In this document: piece by piece, positions 1 through 5,808 of the stretch | How the letters are laid out: every line of letters starts with the position of its first letter | How positions within the stretch are numbered: position 1 is the stretch's first letter | DNA from: Spirochaetales bacterium | GTDB taxonomy: Bacteria > Spirochaetota > Spirochaetia > SZUA-6 > DRHE01 | DNA: 6,119 nucleotides | Direction of reading: 5' to 3' | NCBI GenBank assembly: GCA_011049745.1 | Contig: DRHE01000154.1 | Coordinates: 1 to 6,119, forward strand | Made by a program: the position numbers and the translations under genes | The notes under the pieces: generated by a model | Seen by the model: only the letters and a program-made list of their open reading frames with translations | Database searches by the model: none | What the model was told of the DNA's origin: nothing

Positions 1-618
1 GCATTTAAGATAGGCTGTTTCTTCCCAGCGGATATTCTGCCACCATTCACCAGGATTTGAGTAACTTTCAAGCTTCAAAAGAGCTAAAGAATAAGAGGAA
101 AAATGCAGGGGTCCGGGGGTTCTCAAGTTTTTTATTATCTTGTTGAAGCTGGCAAGTTTTTCCGGCGCTGCCAGGAAAAAACCTTCGGCGCAGGGGAAGG
201 GCACCTCCTCTGCTCCTGCACTTTCCTGCGCGCCGGCCTTTCCCACTGTGCCTGCCCTTTCCACCACGTCTGCTAATAGATAGTTCTTCAGTTCCTGTTT
301 AAGACAATCATAGCCGCCATTGGAATCAACTGCCAGGAATAGATTCCCCTGACATTCCCGGTAATGGCCGGCGGTGATGGGATAGGCCGTGCTGATTTTC
401 TCTTTGAGCTGCACTCCCTGCAGGGTGTACCGGCCGGGAGGCAGAAATAGAAGCGGTATAAACGGGGGAAGCGCGGCAGCAGAGACCAGGCAATAGCCGC
501 TGAAGAGCCGCTCCCTGATAAGATCAATTTGACGGCTGATATTGCTCGGGGGTATAATTGCGGCTAAGAGATGTTCTCTGCCCTGGTTTAAAGGGGAGTG
601 GTTGCTTGCTTTTTCCAT
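1..618 (-). CDS. Partial hypothetical protein, possible degenerate 2H-phosphoesterase-like fold (C-terminus cut by window)
   Basis: The reverse strand is open from ATG at 618-616 to the window edge, giving 206 codons with no stop, so the C-terminus is missing. The upstream frame is open but has no ATG, GTG or TTG nearby, so this ATG is the best start even though no clear Shine-Dalgarno precedes it. The start LLAAIIPPSNI (17-27) followed by a helix, and the later strand SYSLALLKLES (175-185) followed by a WW..I.WEE segment (192-200), recall the layout of 2'-5' RNA ligase-like (2H) proteins. The paired HxT/S catalytic motifs of that family are not visible: PPFIPLLFLP and GFFLAAPEK stand where they would be expected. 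An Ala/Gly/Glu-rich stretch (about 121-137) looks like an inter-domain linker. It is divergent from the gene at 692. That it is a real gene is likely; the fold assignment is a weak inference from pattern, and no function should be assumed. Confidence 0.7.
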   Translation of the reverse strand, partial: MEKASNHSPLNQGREHLLAAIIPPSNISRQIDLIRERLFSGYCLVSAAALPPFIPLLFLPPGRYTLQGVQLKEKISTAYPITAGHYRECQGNLFLAVDSNGGYDCLKQELKNYLLADVVERAGTVGKAGAQESAGAEEVPFPCAEGFFLAAPEKLASFNKIIKNLRTPGPLHFSSYSLALLKLESYSNPGEWWQNIRWEETAYLKC

Positions 619-646
619 TGCAAATTCAAAGGAATAATGGCATAAT
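618..646 (+). promoter_or_regulatory. Candidate sigma70-type promoter for the NTase-like/lipoprotein operon
   Basis: TTGCAA (618-623; 4 of 6 matches to TTGACA) and CATAAT (641-646; 5 of 6 matches to TATAAT) are separated by exactly 17 bases. Transcription would begin near 653, leaving a leader of about 39 bases that contains the ribosome binding site at 681-689. The -35 element overlaps the first codon of the divergent minus-strand gene, so the two directions may interfere. The prediction rests on consensus and spacing alone. Confidence 0.5.
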
Positions 647-680
647 GATCCGGTTATAGCAAATAGTTTTTTAGAAGATA

Positions 681-689
681 GGGAGGGAG
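681..689 (+). promoter_or_regulatory. Strong Shine-Dalgarno that fixes a TTG start
   Basis: The purine run GGGAGGGAG ends two bases before TTG at 692-694. The GGGAGG core (681-686) is 5 bases from that TTG, which is acceptable spacing. No in-frame ATG or GTG occurs in the early codons, which read MKKKVERIAG with TTG as Met. The strong site therefore supports the non-ATG start. Confidence 0.65.
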
Positions 690-691
690 CA

Positions 692-1471
692 TTGAAGAAG
701 AAAGTAGAAAGAATTGCCGGAAAATTTGCCGAGATTATCTCCGGCTGGAATAATGTTGAGGCTATTATATTAGGCGAAGCCGCTGAAATTGAGACCATAG
801 ATCCCTATTTTAATATTAATCTGGATATCTACTATCTGGGAAACCTGCTGCCGCGGAATGACCGCAAAGAGAAACTTAAGCTGGGCATTATGCTTGAGAC
901 CTCGCTGATTTTTCCCGAGGATAAATTCCTGGTTGAGGATCTGCCGGTAAGGGTCCGCTACAAGGAAACTGCCCGTTTTGGCTTGATATTAAAACGTATT
1001 GAAGATCGCTTATGGGTCTTTCGGGAGTCAGGCACAAATATGTTTTACCGGCTCACCAGGGGCCAGGTGCTTTTCAGTAAAAATGATTGGTTGAAAACCA
1101 TCCAGAAGCGGCTGGAAAAGCCGCCGGAGGATTTCTGGGAAATTATCATGGATTCCACCCGTTTTTCTATTGAGTTTTACCTTAACGACCTGGATGCCGC
1201 AGTATACCGCAACGACCGGCTCTTTTACCTCCATTCCGCGGCCAGTTTCATCAAAAGTATGTGCAGTTTCCTCTTTGCCTATAATAAGCAGTTCGAACCC
1301 TCCAGCAGGATGCTCTATGAGCGGGTAAAGGCGCTCCCCAGGCTGCCGGATGAGTTTATCGGCAGGTTTGAGAGCTTCTTAAGGCACGATATGGAGTTGC
1401 CGCCCAAGCGAAAGCGCGAGATAGCCAGGCTGATGGCAAAGAGTATCCTATCTTTGCAATATAGATTTTGA
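692..1471 (+). CDS. Nucleotidyltransferase-like protein with helical C-terminal domain (DUF4037-like), probably catalytically degenerate
   Basis: This 259-residue cytoplasmic protein has no signal peptide or membrane segment. The N-terminal half fits a polymerase-beta-type nucleotidyltransferase fold. A strand ending in ILGEAAE (26-32) sits where such enzymes have the GS motif, and NINLDIYY (41-48) sits where they have the DxD metal-binding pair. Only Asp45 of the pair is kept, with Asn43 at the other position, and Glu29 replaces the usual Ser. The strand at 85-90 (PVRVRY), a candidate site for the third acidic residue, carries none. The C-terminal half (about 145-255) is predicted helical, with segments resembling the helical domain that follows the NTase in DUF4037-type proteins (LHSAASFIKSMCSFLFAYNKQFEPS, 180-204, in part). 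It is the first gene of a coupled pair with the lipoprotein at 1468. Fold membership is an inference; substrate and activity are unknown. A regulatory or pseudo-enzyme role is possible. Confidence 0.8.
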   Translation: MKKKVERIAGKFAEIISGWNNVEAIILGEAAEIETIDPYFNINLDIYYLGNLLPRNDRKEKLKLGIMLETSLIFPEDKFLVEDLPVRVRYKETARFGLILKRIEDRLWVFRESGTNMFYRLTRGQVLFSKNDWLKTIQKRLEKPPEDFWEIIMDSTRFSIEFYLNDLDAAVYRNDRLFYLHSAASFIKSMCSFLFAYNKQFEPSSRMLYERVKALPRLPDEFIGRFESFLRHDMELPPKRKREIARLMAKSILSLQYRF

Positions 1472-2847
1472 GAATATTATTTTTTTTCTGGATATTACTC
1501 TTCCTGCTTGGCATAAGCGGCTGCAATGGGGGAGGCGGTGGAGAGCCGGTTGTCTTGGAAGCAGAGTCTGATACTCCTGCTTTGTCCTATGAAGTCTCTC
1601 TGAACTCAAAGGCACGGATACTGAATATTTCCACCGTAAAAGATCAATATCCTGCTTCGCTATTGCTGAGCCTGCCCGGAGAGATGTTTTCAGCCCCGCC
1701 GCCGACAAATGAGAAGTGGATCTGGACACTTGTCCTTGACCTGGTTGTTCCCATTGAGGGGACCTGGGCGGATTTCAGAGCTTTGGAGCAGGAAATTGTC
1801 CTTGGTGCAGAAAGATGGGCCCAATTGACCCTGGAATCCGCCGATGGAAAAGAAATATATTCCGTTGAGCTGAAACCGGGTAACCGCAGGGTGCATATCT
1901 ACCCCCCTTCCGACTTGCTTCCCCTGGAGCTGATTAACTTCAGCGGGGAAAATGAAGAGGGGCAGGTCACCATTCGGGGTTTGCAGCTTCTATTGGGATA
2001 TGGAACCCCCCTGCTGCCCCTGCCTGCTGATCCCGGAACCGTGCTGGCTTATGAGCAGGAAGAGTGGCGTGATCCTGATTTTGAGCTTTTTTCCTGGGAT
2101 CTATATCCCCATATTCTGGTTATAGACACCGCAGATTATTCTGTGCAGGACAGCTTTTTTAAAAGGCTGGCCTTCTATGTTGAAAAGAAGGGGTTCAGAG
2201 GGAATATTTTCACACTGGCGGAGCTGGCAGGAAAGCACGGGTACAATGCTCATGATTACCGTGCCGAGGACCTGGCCCGCTTTTTTAATGAGGTAGAGAT
2301 ATTTTCCCTTACCCGGGAGGAAGAGCGTTTAAAAACTATTCTTACTGAAAACGGGGTTATAATAAAGAAGAGTTCGGGATATATACCGGGAATGGGCGGG
2401 ATTATCTCCATATCCAGGAGTTCCTCAAAGGTGCTGCGTCGCTATCTGCTTACCCATGAGATCTTTCATGGTCTATTTTTTTCTCGCCCCAGTTACAGGG
2501 AGGGCTGTTTCGCAGCCTGGCAGGAGCTTTCTCCCTATGAACAGGAGTTCTGGCTTTTATTCCTGAATTGGGCAGGCTATGACACTGCAAATCACTATCT
2601 GGTAGTGAATGAGTTCCAGGCCTACCTTATGCAGCAACCGCGTAGGGGAGTAAATTACTACTTCCGGGAACTGGTGCCAGAGCGTTTAATTAAAAGCTAT
2701 CCGCAGAAAGAAGCCCATATCCGTAGAATTCTAGAGGCCGGTAAGAGCGGCTTTACCCGTTCCTTTGACCGCCTGCAGGGCCTGCTGCAGAGCAGACCGG
2801 CCATCAAGGGCGGCGAAGTGATTACCATCAAACGCCAAAGGCTTTAA
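1468..2847 (+). CDS. Lipoprotein with HEXXH zinc-metalloprotease motif
   Basis: The protein has 459 residues. The N-terminus (MR, then a hydrophobic run at 3-15) ends in the lipobox I-S-G-C, with Cys19 as the predicted lipidation site, followed by a five-glycine tether. It should be an exported, membrane-anchored lipoprotein. The middle (about 30-175) is beta-rich and unassigned; a second domain begins near 210 with LYPHILVIDTADY. HEIFH (330-334) follows the helix VLRRYLLT and matches the HEXXH zinc site. Glu382 in NEFQAYL, 48 residues later, is a good third zinc ligand as in gluzincin peptidases, with Glu331 as the general base. The start is TTG, overlapping the upstream stop as TTGA. An in-frame TAG at 1462-1464 rules out anything much earlier, and no good Shine-Dalgarno is seen, so translation probably depends on re-initiation. 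The 3' end overlaps nifS on the opposite strand by 20 bases. Peptidase activity is inferred from the motif; the substrate is unknown. Confidence 0.85.
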   Translation: MRILFFFWILLFLLGISGCNGGGGGEPVVLEAESDTPALSYEVSLNSKARILNISTVKDQYPASLLLSLPGEMFSAPPPTNEKWIWTLVLDLVVPIEGTWADFRALEQEIVLGAERWAQLTLESADGKEIYSVELKPGNRRVHIYPPSDLLPLELINFSGENEEGQVTIRGLQLLLGYGTPLLPLPADPGTVLAYEQEEWRDPDFELFSWDLYPHILVIDTADYSVQDSFFKRLAFYVEKKGFRGNIFTLAELAGKHGYNAHDYRAEDLARFFNEVEIFSLTREEERLKTILTENGVIIKKSSGYIPGMGGIISISRSSSKVLRRYLLTHEIFHGLFFSRPSYREGCFAAWQELSPYEQEFWLLFLNWAGYDTANHYLVVNEFQAYLMQQPRRGVNYYFRELVPERLIKSYPQKEAHIRRILEAGKSGFTRSFDRLQGLLQSRPAIKGGEVITIKRQRL

Positions 2848-4033
2848 CATCCTCTAAAGAATGAAAGGGAGATAACCGGCGCAGTTTTTCTACTATCTCA
2901 GGTAATACCTGTAGAACATAATCGATCTCTTCTTCAGTATTGTAGATGCTTAAGGAAAAACGTACCGAACCGTGGATACTGGTAAAGGGCACACCCATGG
3001 CTCTCAGTACATGAGAGGGTTGGAGAGAGCCTGAAGCACAAGCGGAACCGGTTGAAGCGGCGATATTGTACTTGTCCATGGCCAGGAGCAGTGCTTCGCC
3101 CTCTATAAAGTGGATACCGATATTGGTGGTATTGGGCAGCCTCGGCTCAGTGGTGCCGTTCACCTCTGTTGATTCAATTGCTGAAAGTATTCCTACTTCC
3201 AGCTTATCCCGCAAATAGGCTACCCTGCTCTTTTCCTCATTAATATTTTCAGCGGCTAATTCGGCCGCCCTGCCGAGGGCTGCAATATAGGGCAGGTTCT
3301 CCGTACCCCCGCGCCTGCTGCGCTCCTGGTGGCCGCCGATAATCAGGGGACGTATTTTAATGCCCCGCCTGATAAAGAGACCCCCGATCCCTTTGGGCGC
3401 ATGGATTTTATGGCCTGAAAAAGAGAGCAGATCTATGGGTAGATCGTTTAAGTCTATGGGTAATTTCCCAAGGGCCTGGACTGCATCGCTGTGGAACAGG
3501 ACCCCCCGCCTCCGAGCCAGCTCGCCGATTTCTCTTACCGGAAAGATTACCCCGGTTTCATTATTGGCATACATGCAGGAAATAAGCAGGGTATCTTCCT
3601 CTATTGCTTCCTCGATACGGTTAAGATCAATATTTCCTTTGCCGTCTACCGCGATCTCGGTAACCCTTAAGCCCCGTTTTTTTAGGTAAGGGATTTGGTT
3701 TTTAATAGCCGGATGCTCAACAGTCGTGGTGATTATATGGCGCTTTTCCGGATAAGCGTCTACCAGACCGCGAATGGCGAAGTTGTCGCTCTCTGATCCG
3801 CAGGAGGTGAAAACAATTTCCTGGGGCTGACAGCCCAGAAGGGAAGCAATTCTCCGGCGCGCCCTGTCCAGTTCAATATCTAAATCACCCCCGAAGGAAT
3901 GCATGCTGGAGGGATTGCCGTATTTTTCCCTTAAAAAGGGCAGCATCGCTTCTAATGCTTCAGGCGCTACCCGTGTAGTGGCGTTGTTGTCTAAATAAAC
4001 AATCTTTTCTCGATAGGAGTTAATGGAGCCCAT
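2828..4033 (-). CDS. nifS: Cysteine desulfurase, NifS/IscS family
   Basis: This PLP enzyme converts L-cysteine to L-alanine and holds the sulfur as a persulfide for Fe-S cluster assembly on NifU, in the cytoplasm. With ATG at 4033-4031 it has 401 residues, close to the usual NifS length. Family hallmarks are YLDNNATTRVAP (13-24), His107 in VEHPAI, which stacks on PLP, and YANNETG (155-161). HSDAVQ (181-186) supplies the PLP-binding Asp183. Lys209 in SFSGHK forms the Schiff base, and Cys332 in STGSACASG is the catalytic persulfide residue. All key residues are present, so it should be active. A TTG at 4042-4040 lies in frame further upstream, but it abuts the GGAGG ribosome site, whereas the ATG is 9 bases from it. 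It is downstream of nifU and overlaps it by 14 bases, so the two are translated together. The C-terminus converges on and overlaps the lipoprotein gene; no terminator is seen. IscS is the alternative name, but the full-length NifU partner favours NifS. Confidence 0.95.
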   Translation of the reverse strand: MGSINSYREKIVYLDNNATTRVAPEALEAMLPFLREKYGNPSSMHSFGGDLDIELDRARRRIASLLGCQPQEIVFTSCGSESDNFAIRGLVDAYPEKRHIITTTVEHPAIKNQIPYLKKRGLRVTEIAVDGKGNIDLNRIEEAIEEDTLLISCMYANNETGVIFPVREIGELARRRGVLFHSDAVQALGKLPIDLNDLPIDLLSFSGHKIHAPKGIGGLFIRRGIKIRPLIIGGHQERSRRGGTENLPYIAALGRAAELAAENINEEKSRVAYLRDKLEVGILSAIESTEVNGTTEPRLPNTTNIGIHFIEGEALLLAMDKYNIAASTGSACASGSLQPSHVLRAMGVPFTSIHGSVRFSLSIYNTEEEIDYVLQVLPEIVEKLRRLSPFHSLEDVKAFGV

Positions 4034-4859
4034 CTTGTACAACCTCCAGGTCTGGGTCCACCAATTCCCGGAGTTTTTCTTCGACTAATCCCTTTAAGGT
4101 TAGAACCGCTGCATGACAGCCGGCGCACATACCCATTAACCTGACCACGACCTGGTTATCCTTTACATCAATGAGCTCAATATCCCCGCCGTCGCGGCGA
4201 AGTAGGGGGCGAATCTCCTCTTCAATAACCGCTTCGATCTTTTTCATTTTCTGTACAGGTGTCATTTTTCCTCCAGCATTATTTTTTTGGGCTTGCTCTT
4301 CCCATAACTCATCTATAATTTCCTCGATCCGGTAGAGGCAGCTGCCGCAGCCTCCCCCGGCTTTTGTATAATCGGTAATCTCTTCAACCGTATGTAGATT
4401 GTTTTCTAAAGCCACACGGCGGATCTTCTGGTCGGTAACGCCGAAACATTTGCAGATTATTTCGCCTTCATCCTCAACCTTATGGTCGAATTTCTCTCCC
4501 CGGTAATCGAGTATGGCCGCTTCCAGGGCTTCCTGTCCCATAACTGAGCAATGCATCTTTGCCTGCGGCAGGCCGCCAAGATAATCAACGATATTCTTGT
4601 TGGTTATTTTTGCTGCCTCTTCCAACCTTTTGCCCTTGATCATTTCAGTCAGGGCGGATGCCGCCGCTATGGCGCTGCCGCAGCCGAAGGTCTTGAAACG
4701 GGCCTCTTTTATAATACCATCTTCGATCTTTAAGGTCAGTCTTAAAGCGTCTCCGCAAACGATGGAACCTACCTCACCGGTAGCATTGGCATTTTCCACC
4801 ACACCCACATTGCGGGGATTCTCATAATGATCTATAACACGGTCGCTGTATTTCCACAT
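4020..4859 (-). CDS. nifU: Three-domain Fe-S cluster scaffold protein NifU
   Basis: This is the scaffold on which NifS-derived sulfur and iron are assembled into [2Fe-2S] and [4Fe-4S] clusters before transfer to apoproteins. The 279 residues show the complete NifU architecture. The N-terminal IscU-like domain (about 1-125) has cluster-binding Cys35, Cys60 and Cys104, plus Asp37. The central BFD-like domain (about 131-185) holds a permanent [2Fe-2S] cluster with C-x-C (136, 138) and C-x-x-C (171, 174). A short linker (186-203) precedes the C-terminal Nfu domain (about 204-275), whose MCAGCHAA carries Cys245 and Cys248. All nine expected cysteines are present. The ATG at 4859-4857 is preceded by AAGGAAGAG (4873-4865), a reasonable Shine-Dalgarno. 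It is the first gene of the nifU-nifS operon. No nitrogenase genes are in view, so a housekeeping Fe-S role is as likely as a nitrogen-fixation role. Confidence 0.96.
   Translation of the reverse strand: MWKYSDRVIDHYENPRNVGVVENANATGEVGSIVCGDALRLTLKIEDGIIKEARFKTFGCGSAIAAASALTEMIKGKRLEEAAKITNKNIVDYLGGLPQAKMHCSVMGQEALEAAILDYRGEKFDHKVEDEGEIICKCFGVTDQKIRRVALENNLHTVEEITDYTKAGGGCGSCLYRIEEIIDELWEEQAQKNNAGGKMTPVQKMKKIEAVIEEEIRPLLRRDGGDIELIDVKDNQVVVRLMGMCAGCHAAVLTLKGLVEEKLRELVDPDLEVVQDGLH
4043..4047 (-). promoter_or_regulatory. nifS ribosome binding site inside the nifU 3' end
   Basis: On the minus strand GGAGG is followed directly by TTGTACAAG and then ATG. The 9-base gap to the ATG is normal, and the zero gap to the TTG is not, so this site decides for the ATG at 4033. 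It lies within the last codons of nifU, consistent with coupled translation. Confidence 0.7.
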
Positions 4860-4886
4860 TATATCTCTTCCTTATTATATCTTTAG

Positions 4887-4947
4887 GTGTTTTAGCAAGA
4901 ATCCGCTTAATCACTAGCGAATTAGTAATAATCTACTCTTAAAACAC
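4887..4947 (-). promoter_or_regulatory. Nested inverted repeats in the nifU leader (possible structured 5' UTR or operator)
   Basis: A perfect 8-bp inverted repeat, GTGTTTTA (4887-4894) and TAAAACAC (4940-4947), encloses a second dyad at 4910-4929. Read as minus-strand RNA, the inner dyad is AUUACUA, a 6-base loop, then UAGUGAU. It forms 7 pairs including one U-G wobble. The same bases on the plus-strand RNA would give a C-A mismatch, so pairing favours the nifU transcript. The element ends 27 bases before the nifU start codon. It has no trailing T run, so it is not a typical terminator. It resembles no riboswitch I can name. It could equally be a DNA operator for an Fe-S-responsive regulator, or coincidence in AT-rich DNA. 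Confidence 0.35.
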
Positions 4948-4957
4948 ACTTTGGTAA

Positions 4958-4963
4958 AGTATA
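4958..4963 (-). promoter_or_regulatory. Candidate -10 element for nifU-nifS
   Basis: TATACT on the minus strand lies in an AT-rich stretch upstream of nifU. No TTGACA-like -35 is found 16-18 bases upstream; that position is occupied by the 9-bp tandem repeat at 4971-4988. If used, transcription would start near 4951 and give a leader of about 90 bases carrying the nested inverted repeats. The call is weak. Confidence 0.25.
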
Positions 4964-4970
4964 ATATAAT

Positions 4971-4988
4971 TAAATTGGCTAAATTGGT
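4971..4988 (-). repeat. Two tandem 9-bp units upstream of nifU
   Basis: TAAATTGGC and TAAATTGGT are adjacent (plus-strand reading) and match in 8 of 9 bases; on the minus strand they read ACCAATTTA-GCCAATTTA. They sit where the -35 region of the candidate nifU promoter would be, which is the usual place for a direct-repeat activator site. They begin 7 bases past the stop end of the gene at 4995. The repeat is certain; a regulatory role is inference. Confidence 0.5.
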
Positions 4989-4994
4989 CATTAT

Positions 4995-5708
4995 TTATTT
5001 GAGGGTAAATGTCGATACCCGGTAGTCCTCATAGTCGATAGCGCTGTCCAGGTTGAAAGTGTCGAGGGTTTTATTGCCGTCAACCACAAAAAGGTAGTAG
5101 TGGGGACCGGGAAGCAGCCTCAAGGTAATTCTGAATAATCCCGGCTTCTCCTGCGTCAGGTTGTGGCTGAATGGATCCCAGTTATTGAATTCGCCGGTTA
5201 GAGTCACCCTGGTTGCGGACAGGCTTCTGTACATAAGGGTAACGCTTCCATCCGGGTTGATCCGGGGATTTTTAAAAGTTGTTGGTATTGAGGGATCGAT
5301 GTTCACAACTGAGAAGACCGTGCCCAGAAGATCCTTTTCCTGCTCCGGGTTAAAGGGGTCACTCATCCAGAGACCATCCACTACAATCCGGTATTTAAGC
5401 TTTACCAGGTTATCAGGGAGAGGGTAAGGTAAAATGAAAATATTCTGCTCATTTCGGTAGTAGGTATGGAGTATGCGGTAATCTTCATGCTCGAAGCGGG
5501 CGCCCACCATTTTTACCCAATATGCATCTTTATTTTCATTTTTATAGGTAAAAATCAGCTTAGTACCCATAACCATGGGCGGCCCGGCCTCTTCTAAACC
5601 CAGTATCCTGATATTCATGATCAGGGGATCCATATCAATACCATTGGCAGGTGCTAAAAAGCAGAGGAGCAGCAGAATTGTCGGAACAAAGGATTTATAG
5701 TTTTTCAT
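4995..5708 (-). CDS. Exported protein with AMPK-type glycogen-binding (CBM48-like) domain
   Basis: This 237-residue protein has a signal peptide: Lys2 and Lys5, then hydrophobic 8-19, with likely cleavage after Ala-Asn-Gly (21-23). It should be periplasmic or surface-exposed. The Cys at 16 lies inside the hydrophobic core without a lipobox, so a lipoprotein is unlikely. The C-terminal domain (about 150-237) matches the AMPK-beta/CBM48 pattern: VTLTGEFNNWDP (168-179), a turn with GLFRITLRLLPG (190-201), then YYLFVVDGN (204-212). The N-terminal part (about 30-138) ends with LKYRIVVDGLWMSDPFNP (104-121), which looks like the end of a second, more diverged domain of the same fold. No glycoside hydrolase catalytic domain is present. 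The ATG is preceded immediately by an in-frame TGA, so no earlier start exists; its Shine-Dalgarno is poor. It is divergent from the gene at 5809 and 135 bases upstream of nifU. Binding of a glucan is inferred from the fold; a purely structural or protein-binding use is also possible. Confidence 0.88.
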   Translation of the reverse strand: MKNYKSFVPTILLLLCFLAPANGIDMDPLIMNIRILGLEEAGPPMVMGTKLIFTYKNENKDAYWVKMVGARFEHEDYRILHTYYRNEQNIFILPYPLPDNLVKLKYRIVVDGLWMSDPFNPEQEKDLLGTVFSVVNIDPSIPTTFKNPRINPDGSVTLMYRSLSATRVTLTGEFNNWDPFSHNLTQEKPGLFRITLRLLPGPHYYLFVVDGNKTLDTFNLDSAIDYEDYRVSTFTLK

Positions 5709-5808
5709 TCATCTGGTATAATAAAAAATCGGTAGTGGGGTAATTAGTCTTGAGTATTGCTTCTTAATATCTTACCAACCTTAACCGACATTTGTGATAG
5801 GAAGAGAT

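Noticed and set aside
288..527. A 79-codon minus-strand frame beginning MILSGSGSSA
   Set aside because: It lies wholly inside the longer partial gene at 1-618 on the same strand in another frame; it is Arg/Pro/Ser-rich and has no family features.
1028..1234. Short minus-strand frame within the NTase-like gene
   Set aside because: Antisense shadow of a well-supported coding region; no ribosome site or recognisable motif.
1448..1896. Two minus-strand frames opposite the start of the lipoprotein gene
   Set aside because: They oppose the signal peptide and early domain of a convincing gene and have shadow-like composition.
692..2847. Reading the NTase-like gene and its partner as an MNT-HEPN toxin-antitoxin module
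   Set aside because: The partner is an exported lipoprotein, not a HEPN RNase, and no Rx4-6H motif is visible.
3360..3689. 109-codon plus-strand frame opposite nifS
   Set aside because: It is the complement of conserved NifS sequence, including the PLP lysine region, so the coding strand is certain to be the other one.
4551..4827. Two plus-strand frames opposite the IscU-like domain of NifU
   Set aside because: Antisense to conserved cysteine motifs; no independent evidence of coding.
4874..4879. Perfect minus-strand TATAAT close to the nifU start
   Set aside because: A transcript from it would begin near 4867, inside or past the Shine-Dalgarno at 4873-4865, and no -35 lies 16-18 bases upstream.
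4960..4970. Two overlapping plus-strand TATAAT boxes
   Set aside because: There is no -35 match and no plus-strand gene downstream; they reflect AT-rich intergenic sequence.
5161..5427. Plus-strand frame opposite the glycogen-binding domain gene
   Set aside because: Shadow of the CBM48-like coding sequence; no start signals.
5709..5808. Divergent promoters between the genes at 5708 and 5809
   Set aside because: AT-rich segments such as TATTAT and TAATAT occur, but none has a -35 match at proper spacing, so no promoter is called although one must exist nearby.
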